Shown piece after piece: positions 10,000-20,580 of a DNA stretch of 25,847 nucleotides. A model generated the notes under the pieces. It was given only the letters and a program-made list of their open reading frames with translations, was not told the origin of the DNA and did not search any database. Within the stretch, counting starts at the first letter, position 1. The number at the start of each line of letters is the position of its first letter. This DNA is from Saccoglossus kowalevskii. Its lineage: Eukaryota; Hemichordata; Enteropneusta; Harrimaniidae. The translations under genes and the position numbers were made by a program. Location of the stretch: positions 1 through 25,847 of the forward strand of contig NW_003129751.1 of NCBI RefSeq assembly GCF_000003605.2, written 5' to 3'.

Positions 10000-11561
10000 G
10001 CTAGGAGTAGTGGTCTGAGCTGTCACTATGCTAGAAGTAGTGGTATGAGCTGTCACCATGCTAAGAGTAGTATTAGGAGCTGTCACCATGCTAGGAGTAG
10101 TGGTATGAGCTGTCACTATGCTAGATGTAGTGGTATGAGCTGTCACCATGCTAAGAGTAGTAGTAGGAGCTGTCACCGTGCTAGGAGTAGTGGTATGAGC
10201 TGTCACTATGCTAGAAGTAGTGGTATGAGCTGTCACCAAGCTAGAAGTAGTGGTATGAGCTGTCACTATGCTAGGAGTAGTGGTCTGAGCTGTCACTATG
10301 CTAGAAGTAGTGGTATGAGCTGTCACTATGCTAGAAGTAGTCGTCTGAGCTGTCACTATGCTAGGAGTAGTGGTATGAGCTGTCAATATGCTAGGAGTAG
10401 TGGTATGAGCTGTCACTATGCTAGGAGTAGTGGTCTGAGCTGTCACTATGCTAGGAGTAGTGGTATGAGCTGTCACTATGCTAGGAGTAGTGGTCTGAGC
10501 TGTCACTATTCTAGGAGTAGTGGTATGAGCTGTCACTATGCTAGAAGTAGTGGTATGAGCTGTCACTATGCTAGGAGTAGTGGTCTGAGCTGTCACTATG
10601 CTAGGAGTAGTGGTATGAGCTGTCACTATGCTAGGAGTAGTGGTATGAGCTGTCACTATGCTAGGAGTAGTGGTCTGAGCTGTCACTATGCTAGGAGTAG
10701 TGGTATGAGCTGTAACTATGCTAGGAGTAGTGGTATGAGCTGTCACTATGCTAGGAGTAGTGGTCTGAGCTGTCACTATGCTAGGAGTAGTGGTATGAGC
10801 TGTCACTATGCTAGGAGTAGTGGTCTGAGCTGTCACTATGCTAGGAGTAATGGTATGAGCTGTCACTATGCTAGGAGTAGTGGTCTGAGCTGTCACCATG
10901 CTAGGAGTAGTGGTATGAGCTGTCACTATGCTAGGAGTTGTGGTCTGAGCTGTCACTATGCTAGAAGTAGTGGTATGAGCTGTCACCGTGCTAAGAGTAG
11001 TAGTAGGACCTGTCACCATGCTAGGATTAGTGGTATGAGCTGTCACTATGCTAGAAGTAGTGATATGAGCTGTCACCAAGCAAGAAGTAGTGGTATGAGC
11101 TGTCACTATGCTAGGAGTAGTGGTCTGAGCTGTCACTATGCGAGAAGTAGTGGTATGAGCTATCACTATGCTAGAAGTAGTGGTCTGAGCTGTCACTATG
11201 CTAGGAGTAGTGGTATGAGCTGTCAATATGCTAGGAGTAGTGGTATGAGCTGTCACTATGCTAGGAGTAGTGGTCTGAGCTGTCACTATGCTAGGAGTAG
11301 TGGTATGAGATGTCACTATGCTAGGAGTAGTGGTATGAGCTGTCACTATGCTAGGAGTAGTGGTCTGAGCTGTCACTATGCTAGGAGTAGTGGTATGAGC
11401 TGTCACTATGCAAGGAGTAGTGGTATGAGCGGTCACCATGCTAGGAGTAGTGGTATGAGCTGTCACTATGCTAGGAGTAGTGGTCTGAGCTGTCACCATG
11501 CTAGGAGTAGTGGTATGAGCTGTCACTATGCGAGGAGTAGTGGTCTGAGCTGTCACTATGC
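10000..11561 (+). repeat. Central HOR block X, copy 2, with its left extension
   Basis: The left extension (10000-10464) carries AGTAGTATTAGG (10066), CTAGATGTAG (10121) and TGTCACCGTGCTAGG (10171) and matches 12490-12924. The core (10465-11561) matches copy 1. Copy 2 has its own changes: GAGTAATGG near 10846 where the other copies have GCTATGAG nearby, CAAGCAAGAAG instead of CAAGCAGGAAG, and GCGAGAAG near 11140. Confidence 0.88.
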
Positions 11562-12489
11562 TAGAAGTAGTGGTATGAGCTGTCACCATGCTAAGAGTAG
11601 TATTAGGAGCTGTCACCATGCTAGGAGTAGTGGTATGAGCTGTCACTATGCTAGAAGTAGTGGTATGAGCTGTCACCATGCTAAGAGTAGTAGTAGGAGC
11701 TGTCACCATGCTAGGAGTAGTGGTATGAGCTGTCACTATGCTAGAAGTAGTGGTATGAGCTGTCACCAAGCCAGAAGTAGTGGTATGAGCTGTCACTATG
11801 CTAGGAGTAGTGGCCTGAGCTGTCACTATGCTAGAAGTAGTGGTATGAGCTGTCACTATGCTAGAAGTAGTGGTCTGAGCTGTCACTATGCTAGGAGTAG
11901 TGGTATGAGCTGTCACTATGCTAGGAGTAGTGGTATGAGCTGTCACTATGCTAGGAGTAGTGGTCTGAGCTGTCACTATGCTAGGAGTAGTGGTATGAGC
12001 TGTCACTATGCTAGAAGTAGTGGTATGAGCTGTCACCAAGCTAGAAGTAGTGGTATGAGCTGTCACTATGCTAGGAGTAGTGGTCTGAGCTGTCACCATG
12101 CTTGGAGTAGTGGTATGAGCTGTCACTATGCTAGGAGTAGTGGTATGAGCTGTCACTATGCAAGGAGTAGTGGTATGAGCGGTCACCATGCTAGGAGTAG
12201 TGGTATGAGCTGTTACTATGCTAGGAGTAGTGGTCTGAGCTGTCACCATGCTAGGAGTAGTGGTATGAGCTGTCACTATGCAAGGAGTAGTGGTATGAGC
12301 GGTCACCATGCTAGGAGTATTGGTATGAGCTGTCACTATGCTAGGAGTAGTGGTCTGAACTGTCACTATGCAAGGAGTAGTGGTATGAGCGGTCACCATG
12401 CTAGGAGTAGTGGTATGAGCTGTCACTATGCTAGGAGTAGTGGTCTGAGCTGTCACTATGCTAGGAGTAGTGGTCTGAGCTGTCACTAT

Positions 12490-13715
12490 GCGAGGAGTAG
12501 TGGTCTGAGCTGTCACTATGCTAGAAGTAGTGGTATGAGCTGTCACCATGCTAAGAGTAGTATTAGGAGCTGTCACCATGCTAGGAGTAGTGGTATGAGC
12601 TGTCACTATGCTAGATGTAGTGGTATGAGCTGTCACCATGCTAAGAGTAGTAGTAGGAGCTGTCACCGTGCTAGGAGTAGTGGTATGAGCTGTCACCAAG
12701 CTAGAAGTAGTGGTATGAGCTGTCACTATGCTAGGAGTAGTGGTCTGAGCTGTCACTATGATAGAAGTAGTGGTATGAGCTGTCACTATGCTAGAAGTAG
12801 TGGTCTGAGCTGTCACTATGCTAGGAGTAGTGGTATGAGCTGTCAATATGCTAGGAGTAGTGGTATGAGCTGTCACTATGCTAGGAGTAGTGGTCTGAGC
12901 TGTCACTATGCTAGGAGTAGTGGTATGAGCTGTCACTATGCTAGGAGTAGTGGTCTGAGCTGTCACTATTCTAGGAGTAGTGGTATGAGCTGTCACTATG
13001 CTAGGAGTAGTGGTCTGAGCTGTCACTATGCTAGGAGTAGTGGTCTGAGCTGTCACTATGCTAGGAGTAGTGGTATGAGCTGTCACTATGCTAGGAGTAG
13101 TGGTATGAGCTGTCACTATGCTAGGAGTAGTGGTCTGAGCTGTCACTATGCTAGGAGTAGTGGTATAAGCTGTAACTATGCTAGGAGTAGTGGTATGAGC
13201 TGTCACTATGCTAGGAGTAGTGGTCTGAGCTGTCACTATGCTAGGAGTAGTGGTATGAGCTGTCACTATGCTAGGAGTAGTGGTCTGAGCTGTCACTATG
13301 CTATGAGTAGTGGTATGAGCTGTCACTATGCTAGGAGTAGTGGTCTGAGCTGTCACCATGCTAGGAGTAGTGGTATGAGCTGTCACTATGCTAGGAGTTG
13401 TGGTCTGAGCTGTCACTATGCTAGAAGTAGTGGTATGAGCTGTCACCGTGCTAAGAGTAGTAGTAGGACCTGTCACCATGCTAGGATTAGTGGTATGAGC
13501 TGTCACTATGCTAGAAGTAGTGATATGAGCTGTCACCAAGCAGGAAGTAGTGGTATGAGCTGTCACTATGCTAGGAGTAGTGGTCTGAGCTGTCACTATG
13601 CTAGAAGTAGTGGTATGAGCTATCACTATGCTAGAAGTAGTGGTCTGAGCTGTCACTATGCTAGGAGTAGTGGTATGAGCTGTCAATATGCTAGGAGTAG
13701 TGGTATGAGCTGTCA
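12490..13715 (+). repeat. Central HOR block X, copy 3
   Basis: It follows copy 2 at an offset of 2490 bp up to CACCGTGCTAGG (12661), then at 2460 bp because one 30-bp unit is missing near 12691. In the core it shares GCTATGAG (near 13300) and CAAGCAGGAAG (near 13536) with copy 1, not copy 2. Private changes are TATGATAGAAG near 12757 and GGTATAAGC near 13164. It ends where the AGTAGTAGTAGGACC module starts. Confidence 0.87.
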
Positions 13716-13745
13716 CTATGCTAGGAGTAGTGGTATGAGCTGTCA

Positions 13746-14820
13746 CCATGCTAGGAGTAGTAGTAGGACCTGTCACCATGCTAGGATTAGTGGTATGAGC
13801 TGTCACTATGCTAGAAGTAGTGGTATGAGCTGTCACCATGCTAGGAGTAGTAGTAGGAGCTGTCACCATGCTAGGAGTAGTGGTATGAGCTGTCACTATG
13901 CTAGGAGTAGTGGTATGAGCTGTCACTATGCTAGAAGTAGTGGTATGAGCTGTCACTATGCTAGGAGTAGTGGTATGAGCTGTCACCATGCTAGGAGTAG
14001 TGGTATGAGCTGTCACTATGCTAGGAGTAGTGGTATGAGCTGTCACTATGCTAAGAGTTGTGGTCTGAGCTGTCACTATGCAAGGAGTAGTGGTATGAGC
14101 GGTCACCATGCTAGGAGTAGTGGTATGAGCTGTCACTATGCTAGGAGTAGTGGTCTGAGCTGTCACCATGCTAGGAGTAGTGGTATGAGCTGTCACTATG
14201 CTAGGAGTAGTGGTCTGAGCTGTCACTATGCTAGAAGTAGTGGTATGAGCTGTCACCATGCTAGGAGTAGTGGTATGAGCTGTCACTATGCTAGAAGTAG
14301 TGGTATGAGCTGTCACCATGCTAAGAGTAGTAGTAGGAGCTGTCACCATACTAGGAGTAGTGGTATGAGCTGTCACTATGCTAGAAGTAGTGGTATGAGC
14401 TGTCACCATGCTAAGAGTAGTAGTAGGAGCTGTCACCATGCTAGGAGTAGTGGTATGAGCTGTCACTATGCTAGAAGTAGTGGTATGAGCTGTCACCAAG
14501 CTAGAAGTAGTGGTATGAACTGTCACTATGCTAGAAGTAGTGGTCTGAGCTGTCACTATGCTAGAAGTAGTGGTATGAGCTGTCACTATGCTAGGAGTAG
14601 TGGTATGAGCTGTCACTATGCAAGGAGTAGTGGTATGAGCGGTCACCATGCTAGGAGTAGTGGTATGAGCTGTCACTATGCTAGGAGTAGTGGTCTGAGC
14701 TGTCACCATGCAAGGAGTAGTGGTATGAGCTGTCACTATGCAAGGAGTTGTGGTATGAGCGGTCACCATGCTAGGAGTAGTGGTATGAGCTGTCACCATG
14801 CTAAGAGTAGTAGTAGGAGC
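13746..14820 (+). repeat. Module W, copy 1 (pairs with 19531-20510)
   Basis: About 500 bp from 13746 appears identical to 19531 onward (offset 5785), including AGTAGTAGTAGGACC, GGATTAG and GCTAAGAGTTGTGG. After an extra 90-bp, three-unit insertion around 14316-14405, which contains CACCATACTAGG, the offset becomes 5695. It ends near the CCATCCTAGG unit at 14827. Confidence 0.87.
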
Positions 14821-15030
14821 TGTCACCATCCTAGGAGTAGTGGTATGAGCTGTCACTATGCTAGAAGTAGTGGTATGAGCTGTCACCATGCTAAGAGTAG
14901 TAGTAGGAGCTGTCACCATGCTAGGAGTAGTGGTATGAGCTGTCACTATGCTAGAAGTAGTGGTATGAGCTGTCACCATGCTAGGAGTAGTGGTATGAGC
15001 TGTCACTATGCTAGGAGTAGTGGTATGAGC

Positions 15031-15666
15031 TGTCACTATGCTAAGAGTAGTGGTATGAGCTGTCACTATGCTAGGAGTAGTGGTATGAGCTGTTACCATG
15101 CTAGGAGTAGTGGTATGAGCTGTCACTCTGCTAGGAGTAGTGGTATGAGCTGTCACTATGCAAGGAGTAGTGGTATGAGCGGTCACCATGCTAGGAGTAG
15201 TGGTATGAGCTGTCACCATGCTAGAAGTAGTGGTATGAGCTGTCACCATGCTAAGAGTAGTAGTAGGAGCTGTCACCATGCTAGGAGTAGTGGTATGAGC
15301 TGTCACTATGCTAGAAGTAGTGGTATGAGTTGTCACCATGCTAGGAGTAGTGGTATGAGCTGTCACTATGCTAGGAGTAGTGGTATGAGCTGTCACTATG
15401 CTAGGAGTAGTGGTATGAGCTGTCACTATGCTAGGAGTAGTGGTATGAGCTGTCACCATGCTAGGAGTAGTGGTATGAGCTGTCACTATGCTAGGAGTAG
15501 TGGTATGAGCTGTCACTATGCAAGGAGTAGTGGTATGAGCGGTCACCATGCTAGGAGTAGTGGTATGAGCTGTCACTATGCTAGGAGTAGTGGTCTCAGC
15601 TGTCACCATGCTAGGAGTAGTGGTATGAGCTGTCACTATGCTAGGAGTAGTGGTATGAGCTGTCAC
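15031..15666 (+). repeat. 636-bp duplication, copy 1 (offset 1050 bp)
   Basis: About 21 units match 16081-16716. Shared rare units in order are GCTAAGAGTAGTGG, TGTTACCATG, TGTCACTCTG and ATGAGTTGTCACC. Differences seen: GGTCTCAGC near 15595 and GCTAGG against GCAAGG at 15611/16661. Part of it (from 15335) is also module Z. Confidence 0.87.
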
Positions 15667-15784
15667 TTTGCAAGGAGTAGTGGTATGAGCGGTCACCATG
15701 CTAGGAGTAGTGGTATGAACTGTCACTATGCTAGGAGTAGTGGTCTGAGCTGTCACCATGCTAGGAGTAGTGGTATGAGCTGTC
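15335..15784 (+). repeat. Module Z, second copy
   Basis: Fifteen units match 20581-21030 at an offset of 5246 bp and 21811-22260 at 6476 bp, ending with a TGAAC unit and a CTG-started CACCAT unit. Private changes are GGTCTCAGC (15595) and CACTTTGCAAGG (near 15665). Confidence 0.82.
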
Positions 15785-15816
15785 ACTATGCAAGGAGTAG
15801 TGGTATGAGTGGTCAC

Positions 15817-16086
15817 CATGCTAGGAGTAGTGGTATGAGCTGTCACTATGCTAGGAGGAGAGGTCTGAGCTGTCACTATGCAAGGAGTAGTGGTATGAGC
15901 GGTCACCATGCTAGGAGTAGTGGTATGAGCTGTCACTATGCTAGGAGTAGTGGTCTGAGCTGTCACCATGCTAGGAGTAGTGGTATGAGCTGTCACTATG
16001 CTAGGAGTGGTGGTCTGAGCTGTCACTATGCTAGAAGTAGTGGTATGAGCTGCCACCATGCTAAGAGTAGTAGTAGGAGCTGTCAC
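15817..16086 (+). repeat. Nine-unit segment shared with 7381-7650
   Basis: Same order of the GGAGGAGAGG, GAGTGGTGG and GAGCTGCCACC markers as at 7.4 kb. Here it is embedded between the two copies of the 1050-bp-offset duplication, so it may have been inserted or copied into that segment. Confidence 0.85.
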
Positions 16087-16716
16087 TATGCTAAGAGTAG
16101 TGGTATGAGCTGTCACTATGCTAGGAGTAGTGGTATGAGCTGTTACCATGCTAGGAGTAGTGGTATGAGCTGTCACTCTGCTAGGAGTAGTGGTATGAGC
16201 TGTCACTATGCAAGGAGTAGTGGTATGAGCGGTCACCATGCTAGGAGTAGTGGTATGAGCTGTCACCATGCTAGAAGTAGTGGTATGAGCTGTCACCATG
16301 CTAAGAGTAGTAGTAGGAGCTGTCACCATGCTAGGAGTAGTGGTATGAGCTGTCACTATGCTAGAAGTAGTGGTATGAGTTGTCACCATGCTAGGAGTAG
16401 TGGTATGAGCTGTCACTATGCTAGGAGTAGTGGTATGAGCTGTCACTATGCTAGGAGTAGTGGTATGAGCTGTCACTATGCTAGGAGTAGTGGTATGAGC
16501 TGTCACCATGCTAGGAGTAGTGGTATGAGCTGTCACTATGCTAGGAGTAGTGGTATGAGCTGTCACTATGCAAGGAGTAGTGGTATGAGCGGTCACCATG
16601 CTAGGAGTAGTGGTATGAGCTGTCACTATGCTAGGAGTAGTGGTCTGAGCTGTCACCATGCAAGGAGTAGTGGTATGAGCTGTCACTATGCTAGGAGTAG
16701 TGGTATGAGCTGTCAC
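16081..16716 (+). repeat. 636-bp duplication, copy 2
   Basis: Partner of 15031-15666. It keeps the order TGTTACCATG then TGTCACTCTG. It is followed closely by the irregular 19-bp unit at 16765. Confidence 0.87.
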
Positions 16717-16764
16717 TATGCTAGGAGTAGTGGTATGAGCTGTCACCATGCTAGGAGTAGTGGT

Positions 16765-16783
16765 ATTGCTAAGAGTAGTAGGT
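16765..16783 (+). other. 19-bp rearranged partial unit
   Basis: ATTGCTAAGAGTAGTAGGT sits where two full units would be expected. Against 14.8 kb, 12 bases (GAGCTGTCACCA) are missing after GGTAT, and AGTAGGAGC has become AGTAGGTATGAGC. The register falls by 11 bases, so the long frames on both strands end here. A short microhomology-mediated jump would explain it. Confidence 0.88.
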
Positions 16784-17010
16784 ATGAGCTGTCACCATCC
16801 TAGGAGTAGTGGTATGAGCTGTCACTATGCTAGAAGTAGTGGTATGAGCTGTCACCATGCTAAGAGTAGTAGTAAGAGCTGTCACCATGCTAGGAGTAGT
16901 GGTATGAGCTGTCACTATGCTAGAAGTAGTGGTATGAGCTGTCACCATGCTAGGAGTAGTGGTATGAGCTGTCACTATGCTAGGAGTAGTGGTATGAGCT
17001 GTCACTATGC

Positions 17011-17120
17011 TAAGAGTAGTGGTATGAGCTGTCACTCTGCTAGGAGTAGTGGTATGAGCTGTTACCATGCTAGGAGTAGTGGTATGAGCTGTCACTATGC
17101 TAGGAGTAGTGGTATGAGCT
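17011..17120 (+). repeat. Unit triplet in reversed order relative to 15061-15150 and 16111-16200
   Basis: After a GCTAAGAGTAGTGG unit the order here is CACTCTG, TTACCATG, CACTATG, then GCAAGG. In the other two copies it is CACTATG, TTACCATG, CACTCTG, then GCAAGG. The units themselves are not inverted. Confidence 0.85.
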
Positions 17121-17364
17121 GTCACTATGCAAGGAGTAGTGGTATGAGCGGTCACCATGCTAGGAGTAGTGGTATGAGCTGTCACCATGCTAGAAGTAGT
17201 GGTATGAGCTGTCACCATGCTAAGAGTAGTAGTAGGAGCTGTCACCATGCTAGGAGTAGTGGTATGAGCTGTCACCATGCTAGGAGTAGTGGTATGAGCT
17301 GTCACTATGCTAGGAGTAGTGGTCTGAGCTGTCACCATGCTAGGAGTAGTGGTATGAGCTGTCA

Positions 17365-18052
17365 CTATGCGAGGAGTAGTGGTCTGAGCTGTCACTATGC
17401 TAGAAGTAGTGGTATGAGCTGTCACCATGCTAAGAGTAGTATTAGGAGCTGTCACCATGCTAGGAGTAGTGGTATGAGCTGTCACTATGCTAGATGTAGT
17501 GGTATGAGCTGTCACCATGCTAAGAGTAGTAGTAGGAGCTGTCACCGTGCTAGGAGTAGTGGTATGAGCTGTCACTATGCTAGAAGTAGTGGTATGAGCT
17601 GTCACCAAGCTAGAAGTAGTGGTATGAGCTGTCACTATGCTAGGAGTAGTGGTCTGAGCTGTCACTATGCTAGAAGTAGTGGTCTGAGCTGTCACTATGC
17701 TAGGAGTAGTGGTATGAGCTGTCAATATGCTAGGAGTAGTGGTATGAGCTGTCACTATGCTAGGAGTAGTGGTCTGAGCTGTCACTATGCTAGGAGTTGT
17801 GGTCTGAGCTGTCACTATGCTAGAAGTAGTGGTATGAGCTGTCACCGTGCTAAAAGTAGTAGTAGGACCTGTCACCATGCTAGGATTAGTGGTATGAGCT
17901 GTCACTATGCTAGAAGTAGTGATATGAGCTGTCACCAAGCAAGAAGTAGTGGTATGAGCTGTCACTATGCTAGGAGTAGTGGTCTGAGCTGTCACTATGC
18001 TAGAAGTAGTGGTATGAGCTATCACTATGCTAGAAGTAGTGGTCTGAGCTGA
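17365..18052 (+). repeat. Central HOR block X, copy 4, internally deleted
   Basis: It matches 12486 onward at an offset of 4879 bp through AGTAGTATTAGG (17435), CTAGATGTAG (17490), CACCGTGCTAGG and CAATATG (17723). It then jumps from the 12.9-kb position of block X to the GTTGTGG position (17797), losing about 16 units. GTGATATG, CAAGCAAGAAG and GAGCTATCAC follow, and it ends at the 9-bp scar. CAAGCAAGAAG is shared with copy 2. Confidence 0.83.
18044..18052 (+). other. 9-bp partial unit CTGAGCTGA (second copy)
   Basis: Same nine bases and same left context (GAGCTATCAC, then a CTAGAAG unit) as 8659-8667. The next unit is CAATATG here and CACTATG there. Against block X it removes 21 bp between the GAGCTATCAC and CAATATG units. 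Confidence 0.92.
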
Positions 18053-19143
18053 ATGAGCTGTCAATATGCTAGGAGTAGTGGTATGAGCTGTCACTATGCT
18101 AGGAGTAGTGGTCTGAGCTGTCACTATGCTAGGAGTAGTGGTATGAGATGTCACTATGCTAGGAGTAGTGGTATGAGCTGTCACTATGCAAGGAGTAGTG
18201 GTATGAGCGGTCACCATGCTAGGAGTAGTGGTATGAGCTGTCACTATGCTAGGAGTAGTGGTCTGAGCTGTCACCATGCTAGGAATAGTGGTATGAGCTG
18301 TCACTATGCGAGGAGTAGTGGTCTGAGCTGTCACCATGCTAGGAGTAGTGGTCTGAGCTGTCACCATGCTAGGAGTAGTGGTATGAGCTGTCACTATGCT
18401 AGGAGTAGTGGTCTGAGCTGTCACCATGCTAGGAGTAGTGGTATGAGCTGTCACTATGCGAGGAGTAGTGGTCTGAGCTGTCACTATGCTAGAAGTAGTG
18501 GTATGAGCTGTCACCATGCTAAGAGTAGTATGAGGAGCTGTCACCATGCTAGGAGTAGTGGTATGAGCTGTCACTATGCTAGAAGTAGTGGTATGAGCTG
18601 TCACCATGCTAAGAGTAGTAGTAGGAGCTGTCACCATGCTAGGAGTAGTGGTATGAGCTGTCACTATGCTAGAAGTAGTGGAATGAGCTGTCACCAAGCT
18701 AGAAGTAGTGGTATGCGCTGTCACTATGCTAGGAGTAGTGGTCTGAGCTGTCACTATGCTAGAAGTAGTGGTATGAGCTGTCACTATGCTAGAAGTAGTG
18801 GTCTGAGCTGTCACTATGCTAGGAGTAGTGGTATGAGCTGTCACTATGCTAGGAGTAGTGGTATGAGCTGTCACTATGCTAGGAGTAGTGGTCTGAGCTG
18901 TCACTATGCTAGGAGTAGTGGTATGAGCTGTCACTATGCTAGGAGTAGTGGTCTGAGCTGTCACTATGCTAGGAGTAGTAGTATGAGCTGTCACTATGCT
19001 AGGAGTAGTGGTCTGAGCTGTCACCATGCTAGGAGTAGTGGTATGAGCTGTCACTATGCTAGGAGTTGTGGTCTGAGCTGTCACTATGCTAGAAGTAGTG
19101 GTATGAGCTGTCACCGTGCTAAGAGTAGTAGTAGGACCTGTCA
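18053..19143 (+). repeat. Mosaic of block X fragments
   Basis: It begins with CAATATG and GAGATGTC units as in the end of block X, then GCGAGG units (near 18307 and 18467), AGTAGTATGAGG (18524, a variant of ATTAGG), a CACCAAGC unit, GTATGCGCTG near 18714, GTTGTGG (19066), CACCGTGCTAAG and AGGACC (near 19135). Several units present between these markers in the 8.7-11.6-kb copies are missing. Confidence 0.75.
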
Positions 19144-19560
19144 CCATGCTAGGATTAGTGGTATGAGCTGTCACTATGCTAGAAGTAGTGGTATGAGCTG
19201 TCACCATGCTAGGAGTAGTAGTAGGAGCTGTCACCATGCTAGGAGTAGTGGTATGAGCTGTCACTATGCTAGGAGTAGTGGTATGAGCTGTCACTATGCT
19301 AGAAGTAGTGGTATGAGCTGTCACTATGCTAGGAGTAGTGGTATGAGCTGTCACCATGCTAGGAGTAGTGGTATGAGCTGTCACTATGCTAGTAGTGGTA
19401 TGAGCTGTCACTATGCTAAGAGTTGTGGTCTGAGCTGTCACTATGCAAGGAGTAGTGGTATGAGCGGTCACCATGCTAGGAGTAGTGGTATGAGCTGTCA
19501 CTATGCTAGGAGTAGTGGTCTGAGCTGTCACCATGCTAGGAGTAGTAGTAGGACCTGTCA
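19144..19560 (+). repeat. 417-bp tandem duplication, copy 1
   Basis: Fourteen units minus 3 bp, matching 19561 to about 19978. Both start with GCTAGGATTAG and contain AGTAGTAGTAGGAGC and GCTAAGAGTTGTGG. Only this copy has the 27-bp unit at 19373-19399. Confidence 0.88.
19373..19399 (+). other. 27-bp unit (3-bp deletion)
   Basis: A CACTATGCTAGTAGTGG unit has lost a triplet, as at 9958-9984 but in a CACTAT rather than a CACCAT unit. Neighbouring sequence differs, which suggests an independent slip at the same GAG/TAG run. Confidence 0.9.
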
Positions 19561-20510
19561 CCATGCTAGGATTAGTGGTATGAGCTGTCACTATGCTAGA
19601 AGTAGTGGTATGAGCTGTCACCATGCTAGGAGTAGTAGTAGGAGCTGTCACCATGCTAGGAGTAGTGGTATGAGCTGTCACTATGCTAGGAGTAGTGGTA
19701 TGAGCTGTCACTATGCTAGAAGTAGTGGTATGAGCTGTCACTATGCTAGGAGTAGTGGTATGAGCTGTCACCATGCTAGGAGTAGTGGTATGAGCTGTCA
19801 CTATGCTAGGAGTAGTGGTATGAGCTGTCACTATGCTAAGAGTTGTGGTCTGAGCTGTCACTATGCAAGGAGTAGTGGTATGAGCGGTCACCATGCTAGG
19901 AGTAGTGGTATGAGCTGTCACTATGCTAGGAGTAGTGGTCTGAGCTGTCACCATGCTAGGAGTAGTGGTATGAGCTGTCACTATGCTAGGAGTAGTGGTC
20001 TGAGCTGTCACTATGCTAGAAGTAGTGGTATGAGCTGTCACCATGCTAGGAGTAGTGGTATGAGCTGTCACTATGCTAGAAGTAGTGGTATGAGCTGTCA
20101 CCATGCTAAGAGTAGTAGTAGGAGCTGTCACCATGCTAGGAGTAGTGGTATGAGCTGTCACTATGCTAGAAGTAGTGGTATGAGCTGTCACCAAGCTAGA
20201 AGTAGTGGTATGAACTGTCACTATGCTAGAAGTAGTGGTCTGAGCTGTCACTATGCTAGAAGTAGTGGTATGAGCTGTCACTATGCTAGGAGTAGTGGTA
20301 TGAGCTGTCACTATGCAAGGAGTAGTGGTATGAGCGGTCACCATGCTAGGAGTAGTGGTATGAGCTGTCACTATGCTAGGAGTAGTGGTCTGAGCTGTCA
20401 CCATGCAAGGAGTAGTGGTATGAGCTGTCACTATGCAAGGAGTTGTGGTATGAGCGGTCGCCATGCTAGGAGTAGTGGTATGAGCTGTCACCATGCTAAA
20501 GAGTAGTAGT
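19531..20510 (+). repeat. Module W, copy 2
   Basis: Partner of 13746-14820, without its extra 90 bp. It overlaps the 417-bp tandem duplication. Private changes are GGTCGCCATG near 20457 and a +1 A run near 20498. Confidence 0.87.
20480..20510 (+). other. +1 slip in an A run
   Basis: GCTAAAGAGTAG has one A more than the GCTAAGAGTAG at the matching site near 14805. The unit is 31 bp and both strand frames shift. As a homopolymer change it may be a read error. Confidence 0.82.
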
Positions 20511-20580
20511 AGGAGCTGTCACCATCCTAGGAGTAGTGGTATGAGCTGTCACTATGCTAGAAGTAGTGGTATGAGCTGTC

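Noticed and set aside
8668-16803. Plus-strand open frame coding a Cys/His-bearing MSCHYARSSG repeat protein
   Set aside because: The frame exists only because the unit is 30 bp without a stop in this phase. It starts inside the repeat right after a TGA scar, has no unique domain or signal peptide, and the same DNA is open on the other strand. The spaced Cys-His pairs do not match a metal-binding domain I recognise.
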